64,000 nucleotides of DNA from Vibrio crassostreae (lineage in GTDB: Bacteria > Pseudomonadota > Gammaproteobacteria > Enterobacterales > Vibrionaceae): contig NZ_AP025478.1 of assembly GCF_024347415.1 (NCBI RefSeq), positions 173,547-237,546 on the forward strand, given 5' to 3'. Positions 46,444-54,605 of the stretch are shown here, piece after piece (positions within the stretch are counted from its first letter, which is position 1; every line of letters starts with the position of its first letter). The notes beneath the pieces were generated by a model, which had not been told where the DNA came from, searched no databases, and saw only the letters and a list, made by a program, of their open reading frames with translations. Made by a program: the position numbers and the translations under genes.

Positions 46444-48546
46444 ATGAAAATGGCAAAAAATAGTATAAAAAATAGTTATGAGCAGACTCGTCGGTTGGGT
46501 ATGCTAATTTTATTTAGTTGTATTTTTATTGTGGTAGGTATCTACGGTTGGACTTATCAAACTTCTCTTTACCATAAGGAAGAAAAGGAATTACTATCCT
46601 ATAATACCTCGCTAGAAAAAGCTTTTGCTATGATAGAAAATTTAAATATAGATGCCAGACGTTGGGAGAAAGATTATGATATTGAGTCAGAAACACTAAC
46701 AAACACCCAATTAAGAGAACTTGATTTATTAATAACAGAGATGGGCATTGAGTCTACTCCTTTTTCTAAATCACTAGAAAAAAACATAGCTTATTGGCGC
46801 TTAGCTTCAGATTATGCATTACGTATAAGTATATTAAATTCGGAAGCTAATACATCATTTTATAATTTTTTAGGTCGTTTAGATGAAAGTAAACAAGGGG
46901 GGGAATTACTATCTATTATAAGCCGACTTCCAATGGAAAATCATGTATTTCTTGATGAATTATCTGAAAATTCATATTCGGTGCTTAAAAGAGACATTAT
47001 TGAGCTTATAAAAATTTCATCTTATTTAAAAAATGAATTAGAAAATTATTTAGAAATAATAGAGAACATCTGGTTACAAAAAACCAAAGTATTACCTCTT
47101 GTTATCGATCTTAATAATGAAAGATATAGCATTGAATATAATTTAAAAAATGCCGCAAATATATTAAAAGAAAAAAACAATAAACAACAAAAAGAATTAA
47201 AAAATCAGAAGAAAGAAACAAATAACATACTGTACATATATTTAATTTGTTTGGGTTTTTTTATAATCTGGCGAATATTTCTCTCTGCAAATTTAATTCG
47301 CAAAGAAAATAAAAAAATTGCAAGAATTAATGCTTATTTAAAAGAAAAATTAAAAGCCAGTCAATTAGCCGAAAATATGAAAACGAACTTCTTGTCAATT
47401 ATTTCTTATGAATCAAGAGCTTCTCTTAACATTATTATGGGATTAACACGATTTGCCAATGAAAAAAGTGCAAACTCTGAGCAAAAAGCTAAGTTAACAC
47501 AAATCATCACTGCATCTGAAAATTTGAACCTTTTACTTAATGATGTAATGGAGTTAATTGACTTTGAGATGGAAAGAATAACTTTAGATTCAGACCCATT
47601 TTCGCCAAAAAAAGTAATAGAGTTAATAATTAATAAATATCAAAAAAAAGCAAAAGCAAAGGCAATTATATTTGAGTTTTCCCTTGATAAAACAATTAAT
47701 GATGTTTATATCGGAGACCAAAAGCGATTTTATCAATTAATTGATTATCTACTTTCTAATGCATTTACCTATACAGAAACCGGCCACATTTCTCTCAAAG
47801 TGAGTGCAGATTCAGGTAAAAACTTTTCAAGTCACATGCAACGTATTAACTTCCAATTAGAAGATACGGGCATTCAGTCATCTCCAGAAGATATAAAAAC
47901 ATTATTTAAACCTTTCTCAATTGTCAACTTAATTTCATCAAGAAAATCTGGTGCAACAGGTGTACATTTAAGTATTGTTAGTTATTTAATAAAATTAATG
48001 GGAGGAGATATTGAAGCAACTATTCCAGCTTATAAAGGAATGCAGTATAACTTTCATTTAAATTTAGAAATTGATGAAATTGGCCAGCCCCCTATTGCAA
48101 TTGATGACCTTTTAGATAGCGGTAAATCCAAAGAAATATTGACAAATCAAATATTAAAAGTACTTATTGTTGAAGATTGCACTTTAAATGCCTTCTTTTT
48201 AAAATGGATGTTAGAAGGACAAAAACATGAAGTAACGATTGCAAAAAATGGGATTGAGTGTATTAATATTATTGAAAAATCAGATTTTGATATTATATTC
48301 ATGGACCAATATATGCCTGAAATGGATGGTATTGAGGCAACAAAAAAAATACGTGCATACGATAATTATAAATCAAAAATCCCAATTATAGGCTGTACTG
48401 CTGACGCCTTCCAAGAGACTCGATATTTATTATTATCAGCAGGACAAAATGATGTTATTCATAAGCCAGTAAGCAATGAAGTTGTTTCTGAAATAATAAA
48501 GAGTTTATTGGCAGGAAAATACAATCCCACTAAAATAGAAACTTAA
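46444..48546 (+). CDS. Hybrid sensor kinase-like protein with degenerate kinase core and intact receiver
   Basis: 700 residues. Two transmembrane segments (about 20-40 and 265-285) flank a periplasmic helical sensor. The HisKA-like segment reads FLSIISYESRASLNIIMGL, so Tyr322 stands where the phospho-His of SHEIRTP should be. The ATPase domain keeps LLSNAF (N box), but DTGIQSS and GATGVHLSIV depart from G1 DxGxG and G2 GTGLGL. The receiver is complete: VLIVEDC, Asp621 in FMDQYMPEMDG, Thr-Ala in GCTADA, Lys in VIHKPVS. It therefore probably lacks autokinase activity and may accept phosphate from another relay, for instance the HPt at 54586-58944. It follows the T1SS genes by 44 bp. Role inferred. 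Confidence 0.8.
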   Translation: MKMAKNSIKNSYEQTRRLGMLILFSCIFIVVGIYGWTYQTSLYHKEEKELLSYNTSLEKAFAMIENLNIDARRWEKDYDIESETLTNTQLRELDLLITEMGIESTPFSKSLEKNIAYWRLASDYALRISILNSEANTSFYNFLGRLDESKQGGELLSIISRLPMENHVFLDELSENSYSVLKRDIIELIKISSYLKNELENYLEIIENIWLQKTKVLPLVIDLNNERYSIEYNLKNAANILKEKNNKQQKELKNQKKETNNILYIYLICLGFFIIWRIFLSANLIRKENKKIARINAYLKEKLKASQLAENMKTNFLSIISYESRASLNIIMGLTRFANEKSANSEQKAKLTQIITASENLNLLLNDVMELIDFEMERITLDSDPFSPKKVIELIINKYQKKAKAKAIIFEFSLDKTINDVYIGDQKRFYQLIDYLLSNAFTYTETGHISLKVSADSGKNFSSHMQRINFQLEDTGIQSSPEDIKTLFKPFSIVNLISSRKSGATGVHLSIVSYLIKLMGGDIEATIPAYKGMQYNFHLNLEIDEIGQPPIAIDDLLDSGKSKEILTNQILKVLIVEDCTLNAFFLKWMLEGQKHEVTIAKNGIECINIIEKSDFDIIFMDQYMPEMDGIEATKKIRAYDNYKSKIPIIGCTADAFQETRYLLLSAGQNDVIHKPVSNEVVSEIIKSLLAGKYNPTKIET

Positions 48547-48610
48547 ATAAGAAGAATAGTTTCAAATAAAATTTACCCGTTCAACTTGAAGAGATAGGCT
48601 TGAACACCTA

Positions 48611-49338
48611 AAAATTATCATTGATTCGAGACGTCAATGAACCTGCGAACTCAGGAAAAGACACAATAAATAATCGGTCAATAGCTTCCTTGAAGTCTCG
48701 TTTAAACGTTATTCCTCGACTTTTCGTTCATTACCTTCCAAAGCCGTTCAATTGGATTGATATTTGGGCTGTAAAGTGGGAGATAATGCAACTCAATGTT
48801 AAGGACAAATGCTGCATCTCTGACTAAATCACTGCGGTGATATCCTGCTTCATCTGAGATGATATGGATCTTGTGGTTTAATTGGATAGCCATCTCGGAG
48901 CTTACAGAAAAAACGACCATTGTTAATACTTTCGTAATCGCTAACAATGGTCGCTCCAATGTCAGACAGGTTTAACACACCAATAATATTCAGCCGGCTA
49001 CGATTACCTGTCGTTTCCAGAACTCCACCCATGGGTAATTTTAGTCGACTGTGCTGCGGCTGCGGGAGCAGTATCGATTCATCCTCACCGCAACTTGTCT
49101 TTAGAGCTTCGTAATCATCAATGAACGCTTGCAGTTTTGACTCATCAAACTTGTGCGGAATGCCTTTCGGTTTCTTGTAGCTAAAACCATTGTAGTGAAC
49201 CATTTATTCATACCTGAAGCCGAACGCCTCTTTAACATAGTCGACAATTTGATGAGTATCATCATAGGTATTCTCGGTCAAATGTTCGATAAGTTGCATA
49301 GTTTGCGTATTTCGGTGATTGCGATCGCTCATTTCCGC
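48611..49338 (-). pseudogene. IS630-family transposase remnant
   Basis: Minus strand, several frames. YDTHQIVDYVKEAFGFRYE near 49230, then MVHYNGFSYKKPKGIPHKFDE, then IHIISDEAGYHRSDLV and LPLYSPNINPIERLWKVMNEK, ending DFKEAIDRLFIVSFPEFAGS and a stop near 48611. The N-terminal HTH part is missing, cut by the IS3 element. Different from the IS630 at 16271-18429. Confidence 0.85.
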
Positions 49339-49383
49339 TGTTTTTCAAGCAAGTTGTCGTCATTTTTACATATTTACAACATC

Positions 49384-50395
49384 TTAGGCAGCTTTGTTCT
49401 CTGGATTTAAGAACACCTCGTCAATAAAGCTCCAGTCTCTAGTTTGCCCGCTCCACCGCCCAGGGCTTGTTGCTTGAGCTTTACGATAAACAAGCTTCCG
49501 TTGCTCTAAGATGTGATGATCTTCACCAGTGTGCCTTTGCTGAGGTGTCACATATTTTATGCCGCTGTGCTTATGTTCAAAGTTGTACCAATAGGTGAAA
49601 TCTCCAACCCATTTCCTTGCTTCTTCAATGGATCTGAATCCTGCCACTGGCCATGACGGGATACATTTGACCGTTTTAAATAGTGACTCGGAATAAGGGT
49701 TATCGTTACTAACTCTAGGGCGAGAGTACGAACTCATTACACCAAGATCATTCATCTTGGCCAACATGGTATAGCTTCTCATAGGTGCGCCATTATCAGA
49801 GTGCAGTACTAACCCTTTGTTGACGCATTTCTCTTTCCAAGTTGTACGTTGAAGCAAATCGGCAGCATGCTCGCCAAGCTCTTGTTGGAATACTTCTGCA
49901 CCAACTATTTTCCTGCTAAAAATATCCATAATTACATAGAGGTAGTAATGCTCACCCTTAGTAATTGATGGTAAGTAGCTAATATCCCAACTCCAAACCT
50001 GATTTGGTTTTATCGCTTTCTGAGCCTTGGGCTTTGGTCTACTGATTGAGGCAGAGCCGCCTCGTCTTTTTAGTTGAGAGTGCTCTTTTAAGACTCTGTA
50101 GAATTGTTGATTCTGAGGCTATGTAAATCCCCTTATCCGCAAGCATAGGCACTATTACGTTGGGAGGCAGATCCGCATATTCAGGTGCATTGCATACATC
50201 TAAAATATCTTGCCGCTCTTGGGCGGTGAGCTTGTTGTGAGGAGTTTTTGCTTTTGGCAGGTTACGCAAATCTTCTACTATCTGCCCCCCATCTTGCACC
50301 CAGCGTTGCATCGTCCTTATCGATATCCCAACGCACCTGCACGCTCTAGTTTTAGTGGCTCCACTATTGATAGCGTCTTCAATGAATGTAACTAT
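49384..50395 (-). pseudogene. IS3-family OrfB integrase, one frameshift
   Basis: The first part (50395-50120) reads MQRWVQDGGQIVEDLRNLPKAKTPHNKLTAQERQ...IASEST, then a 1-nt shift near 50125 leads into FYRVLKEHSQLKRRGGSASISRPKPKAQK, WSWDISYLP and MDIFSRKIVGAEVF (DDE Asp), LHSDNGAPMRSYTML (second Asp), and NPYSESLFKTVKCIPSWP (Glu). One indel is the only damage seen, so inactivation is recent. Confidence 0.8.
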
Positions 50396-50418
50396 TTTTA
50401 GCCGCTCGGAGAGAGGAG

Positions 50419-50919
50419 TTAATCTTCCTCGCTTGGTTCCCAGAGGGCATTGAACTTTTCCCGCAAAACAAGCAATGCGGCTGTTTCAGCTAAAGCTTTC
50501 TCTTTTCTAGCCAACTCTTTTTCTAATATCTTGATTCGCTTCTTATCCACTCTGTGAGTTGAATCTATTTTGTTAGCAGGGTTCTTCTTAGGTTGGTGAG
50601 CTTGTATTGATGCAATTTTCCACTGTTTGACCTGTTCAACAAAAAGGCCGTTAGACCTACAATATGCTGCTAGTTCATGTTCTGTCATAACAGCTGTTTC
50701 GATGACAATGGCAAAGATTTCCTCTGCTGAAAGTTCTTTTTGATTTGAACTTTCTCCGTCTAGCAAGCCTTCTATCTTCAATTGTTCCCTCCATTTATGA
50801 ACTGTCGCATGGCCAACATTAAGTTCGTTAGCCACTCTTCGCAAGGAGTAGTTGTATGGTGGGAGTAACCAGGTTCGACCTTGTTCTTGGATCTCTAGGT
50901 CAATTGACGGTTTAGGCAT
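50419..50919 (-). CDS. IS3-family OrfA (helix-turn-helix)
   Basis: 166 residues from the ATG at 50919, preceded by GGAGAT; an in-frame ATG at 50931 is too close to that site. A helix-turn-helix near the N-terminus (SLRRVANELNVGHATVHKWREQLK), then a basic linker and a leucine-zipper-like coiled coil (RIKILEKELARKEKALAETAALLVL), as in IS3-family OrfA proteins that work with the OrfB integrase. Confidence 0.8.
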   Translation of the reverse strand: MPKPSIDLEIQEQGRTWLLPPYNYSLRRVANELNVGHATVHKWREQLKIEGLLDGESSNQKELSAEEIFAIVIETAVMTEHELAAYCRSNGLFVEQVKQWKIASIQAHQPKKNPANKIDSTHRVDKKRIKILEKELARKEKALAETAALLVLREKFNALWEPSEED

Positions 50920-50983
50920 ATTTATCTCCAAACTGAATTAAATTCTAAGGCGACAACTATGCTGACACAGGGGGGAAATGGGC

Positions 50984-51025
50984 GATCGGATTATCCCGAA
51001 ATGACTGATCGGAATGCTCCGAAAT
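50984..51025 (+). repeat. Two imperfect 19-bp direct repeats, IS21-type terminal repeats
   Basis: GATCGGATTATCCCGAAAT (50984-51002) and GATCGGAATGCTCCGAAAT (51007-51025), spaced 23 bp. The pattern resembles the multiple terminal repeats of IS21-family ends. No IS21 gene is adjacent; the only IstA fragment is at 11700-12372. Likely a stranded element end. Confidence 0.45.
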
Positions 51026-51172
51026 ATGCAATAGTTTGAGTGGCAGAAAGTTTACTTTGGCTGCAACCATTTTCAGGCTTAATTTTTTCTGAAAGAACAT
51101 AGTCTCTGAGATGGCCAGCGACAGTTGATTCATGGTAACTATTCACCCACGAGCTATTGACGTCGGTTTATG

Positions 51173-52260
51173 CTAAGAACGCTGGTGTTTGATAATCCAC
51201 TTTGAACATATGATGCTCGATGATTTCACGCAGCCATTTATAAGCTGAGATCTGTTGAAGTTTAGCGGTCTCGATAAGTGAGAACATCGCTCACGGAATA
51301 GATCTCCTCGATATGAGCGAGTTACGTAACAGCACTTTCTCATCAATATGTAATTTCGGAGAACTCGCTCTGCAGCCTTGTTTGTTAACGGGCATTCGGA
51401 GTCATCTATAAAGCGCCAGACCATCGCATCACCTGCGATGAGATTACGGCACCGACCCCGATATCGTTTTGAACATTGATAACTGCCGAGTTTGAGCCAC
51501 TGAAGCCAGCTCTTTCTTAATCGCCTGAGTCGACGATAATATTGGTTATCGGTAGTTTTACTCTCGATATATCGATGGTGGCACCTAAATACGCTATGAG
51601 CGATTAAAGCGAGTTTTTCTCCTATTTTTTGATTTTCAGAGCAAACACTATCCTCGATAGCTATCACGTTTCTTAAGATGTGGGCCCAACATAACTGTCG
51701 CTTGGATTCATCAATATATTTGTAGGCTGAGTATTGGTCGGTGACTAAAAGGTGTGAGACAGCCTCGCCAAGTAGTCGCTTGGCCGCATGTTGGTTTCTA
51801 CCGCTGTTAATCTGGAAAAAGGCTACGTCATTACTAAGTGCAGCCCACATCCAACGTTTATCATTATTACGCTGATGTGAGGTTTCATCAGCCATAATTA
51901 GTCGGGAGGCTTTGACTGCTTCATGGATTTGTTTGTGGGTATCCGCTAAGTATTCTGTCACTCTCCCTTGAGCGGCTGATATCGCACCTGTAGAGAAGTT
52001 AAGCTGAAAGACATCTTTCAACATCGATTGTATTTTACCTATGCTTTGATGGTGTTGCGTTGCTTGGACTGAGAGAAAGCTATGCAGATTTGGCCCCATC
52101 TGAACATCAGGTACATGCTCTGGAAGCTCGGCTTGATGTTGATCACCGCACCATGAGCACTCGCCTTTAAAGAGTTGATGTCGTTTAAAAGGCTTTCTAT
52201 TTGGAATAACACAACCACCGCAGTGGCATGTTTTATTTGGTAAGTATTGCTCAACCGAGG
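51173..52260 (-). pseudogene. IS66-family TnpC transposase, truncated at both ends
   Basis: The minus-strand frame starts inside the IS5 junction at 52260 and carries the zinc-binding part (CHCGGCVIPNRKPF, then GECSWCGDQHQAELPEHVPDVQ). The catalytic region follows (RLIMADETSHQRNNDKRWMWAALSND, LLVTDQYSAYKYIDESKRQLCWAHILRN, NKAAERVLRNYILMRKCCYVTRS). A frameshift follows near SHLSRPLNFNR. The N-terminus was lost at the IS5 copy 2 boundary. No tnpA or tnpB is nearby. Confidence 0.85.
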
Positions 52261-53314
52261 GGCTTTGTTGCGTAATTATATTTAAAGATAGAGCTACCCC
52301 GTTTCGGGTATTTCTTAGTCAATACGACAAGTTTCAGGCATCCCTAACCCAGTGAGCTTGTTCAACGCTTTTATCATCGCGTAAGTCTCACCCACCTGCG
52401 CATTGTAATTTCTTAAGCTCAATCGTCCTCCTAGTAACTGTTTAACTCGATACATCGCGGTTTCTGAGAGTGAACGTCTGTGGTATCCATACCGCTCTTT
52501 CCAATACTTATTTGAGCCGTATAACTTCTGGCAACCCACTGCGAGATTTCGAGGATGACCGCGCTCCCAGAAGGCTGCCCCTTCTCTTGGGGGAATAAGC
52601 GCAACGGCTCGCTTAATCTTAATAGCAGCGTGACACGCTCTCGTGTCGTAAGCGCCATCACCAGACACCTCAAGGATACTTCGGCGTGTTTGTTTCAGTA
52701 AATTCGGGAGGACCTCTCCATCTGTAACCGTCGATAAACTTAGCTCGGCTGCAATGATCTCGTGAGTGCTTGTATCGACTGCAATATGCAGCTTTCGCCA
52801 AACTCTCCGCTTGCCATCTGCCCCGTGTTTTTTGACTTTCCATTCACCTTCGCCATAAACCTTAAGGCCAGTCGCATCAATGGCTAAGTGCTGTATCGCT
52901 CCTCTCGTTTTACTCTTAAATGAGACCTCAACTTGCTTGGCTCTACGACTGATGCAGGTGTAATGTGGACAACTCAATGGAACATGGGCAAGTCTAAATA
53001 CCGAGTCGATAAATCCTTGCAGCGCTCTCAGTGGCATAGAAAAAACTCGTTTTACCATGAGCGCTGTCGTGATAGCTAAGTCACTGAATCGACGTGGTCT
53101 CCCGCGCTTATTCTGTTTGCTTTGCGCCCACCCGCTTATCGCCTCTTCATCAATCCAAAAGGTCAGAGAGCCTCGATTAATGAGTGATTGGTTGTATTGC
53201 TTCCAGTTGGTTGTTTTGTAAAGAGGTTTAGGCATGAGGCTACGAGAGATAGTGGATGTAACTGATCAGATCGTAGGCTCTGGATTTAGTTCCATTGAAT
53301 TACGCAACAAAGCC
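52261..53314 (-). mobile_element. IS5-family (IS903 group) insertion sequence, copy 2, intact, inverted to copy 1
   Basis: 1054 bp with the same ends as copy 1 (GGCTTTGTTGCGTAATT at 52261 and its complement ending at 53314). No direct repeat at its borders: CAACCGAGG at 52252-52260 versus CCTATACAA at 53315-53323. The missing duplication points to a later deletion or recombination at one border. Confidence 0.92.
52315..53235 (-). CDS. IS5-family DDE transposase (copy 2)
   Basis: 306 residues, identical in translation to the transposase at 16980-17900, including the DDE motifs listed there. Together with copy 1 it provides two identical inverted elements 34 kb apart, able to mobilise or invert the segment between them. 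Confidence 0.95.
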   Translation of the reverse strand: MPKPLYKTTNWKQYNQSLINRGSLTFWIDEEAISGWAQSKQNKRGRPRRFSDLAITTALMVKRVFSMPLRALQGFIDSVFRLAHVPLSCPHYTCISRRAKQVEVSFKSKTRGAIQHLAIDATGLKVYGEGEWKVKKHGADGKRRVWRKLHIAVDTSTHEIIAAELSLSTVTDGEVLPNLLKQTRRSILEVSGDGAYDTRACHAAIKIKRAVALIPPREGAAFWERGHPRNLAVGCQKLYGSNKYWKERYGYHRRSLSETAMYRVKQLLGGRLSLRNYNAQVGETYAMIKALNKLTGLGMPETCRID

Positions 53315-53360
53315 CCTATACAATTTAATTTTTTCTAAAAACTCTTGACACGCTAAATAT

Positions 53361-54605
53361 TCACTCAGAACCAGAAATTTCCTCAGGCATAATATGAATA
53401 GAATCATACATAGTATTGTCTCCTATTCGCTGGCTCTCCCACTCATCTAACCAGAGAGGTAAATGACTTGCAGACATCGGCTTGGCAATAAAATAACCCT
53501 GTGCAACATCACACCCTACCTCACGTAAAAATACCCAGTCATCAATATTTTCAACTCCCTCAGCGACGGTCAATAATCCTAATTGTTGAGCCATTTTTAA
53601 ACTAGCTTCAAAAATCGCGCGTAAAGACTTATCCGCATGAGCCCCATGCACAAAAATTCGATCTATCTTAAGCTCACTGAATGGAATATCCCGTAATTGA
53701 GCTAACGAGGAATACCCAGTACCAAAGTCATCAATAGATAAAGCAGCGCCTTTAAGTCGCAGTCGCGTCAGGATATCCAAAGCTACTTGCCGATCTTTCA
53801 TCATCCGACTTTCCGTAACTTCTAATACTAAGTTTGACAATGGAAATCTTGCCTTACTTGCAGTATCTTGAATCCAGTCTGGAAATTCCAATGACGTCAA
53901 ACTTTCCATTGAGACATTAATTGACATACAAAGCTTTAATTCCGAATATTTCCAATGTTTGATATGTTCTAGAGCCCCAGCCAAGACAACTCTCGTCAAG
54001 TCACCTATCAGTCCATACTCTTCAGCGAGCGGGACAAACCTCTCAGGCAACACTAGGCCATCTTTAGGGTGTTGCCAACGTACCAAGGCTTCAACACCAA
54101 CAGTTTTACCATCTCGAAGTCTAACCTGTGGCTGGTAATAATTGATTAGCTCACCTTGTTCAAGAGCACAACGAAGCTCAGCCTCAGAATACTCTCTCGG
54201 AGCATCAAAACCTACCGTCTCTAGATGAGGGGCTTGCAGTTCAATAATTTCTTTTAACTGAGCAAGACTAAAAGGCTTATGAAGACTACCAAGAATATTA
54301 AGGCGATAAGTATCTGCCAGCCTTTTAGCACTGTCTAGAATGGCTTGGTCTTCACCACTCATTAAAATAACACCTCCCTGATAGCCTATACACCCCAAAT
54401 GACGGACAAACTCCACTCCGTCCATCTGTGGCATCTGCAGATCACAGAAAATCAGTTCAATATCTTCAGACTGACTTTCTAGTTTTTGAAGAGCCTCAAC
54501 AGCATGTTCATATTCATAAACAACCTTTTCGTTCACGAATTTTTGTAACTGATGAGCAACCAACTTCCTTGAAAACGATTCATCGTCAATCAACATTATC
54601 GCCAT
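53361..54605 (-). CDS. REC-EAL response regulator, c-di-GMP phosphodiesterase
   Basis: 414 residues. The receiver (about 1-125) has Asp55 in FCDLQMPQMDG and Lys in LGSLHKPFS. The EAL domain (about 155-395) keeps the metal- and substrate-binding set: VEALVRW, SINVSMESL, VLEVTESRMM, SIDDFGTGYSSL, ELKIDRIFV and TVAEGVE, ending QGYFIAKPM. It should therefore hydrolyse c-di-GMP when phosphorylated. The ATG at 54605 follows AGGAG and overlaps the end of the kinase gene by 20 bp, so the two form a coupled pair, as in VieA-type systems. Unlike VieA it has no HTH domain. Confidence 0.92.
   Translation of the reverse strand: MAIMLIDDESFSRKLVAHQLQKFVNEKVVYEYEHAVEALQKLESQSEDIELIFCDLQMPQMDGVEFVRHLGCIGYQGGVILMSGEDQAILDSAKRLADTYRLNILGSLHKPFSLAQLKEIIELQAPHLETVGFDAPREYSEAELRCALEQGELINYYQPQVRLRDGKTVGVEALVRWQHPKDGLVLPERFVPLAEEYGLIGDLTRVVLAGALEHIKHWKYSELKLCMSINVSMESLTSLEFPDWIQDTASKARFPLSNLVLEVTESRMMKDRQVALDILTRLRLKGAALSIDDFGTGYSSLAQLRDIPFSELKIDRIFVHGAHADKSLRAIFEASLKMAQQLGLLTVAEGVENIDDWVFLREVGCDVAQGYFIAKPMSASHLPLWLDEWESQRIGDNTMYDSIHIMPEEISGSE

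Larger units (their letters stand above)
49339..50969 (-). mobile_element. IS3-family element with a single frameshift in orfB
   Basis: The right end GGCGACAACTATGCTGACACA finishes at 50969; an imperfect counterpart (AAGCAAGTTGTCGTC) lies near 49347, so ends are approximate. It contains orfA and a nearly complete orfB. Interrupts the IS630 remnant on its left. Confidence 0.7.

Noticed and set aside
16901..53314. A simple composite transposon with the two IS5 copies as ends
   Set aside because: Copy 1 has its own intact 9-bp duplication inside IS630 and the outer flanks of the pair (GCGTGAAGT and CCTATACAA) differ, so the segment did not arrive by one composite transposition event.
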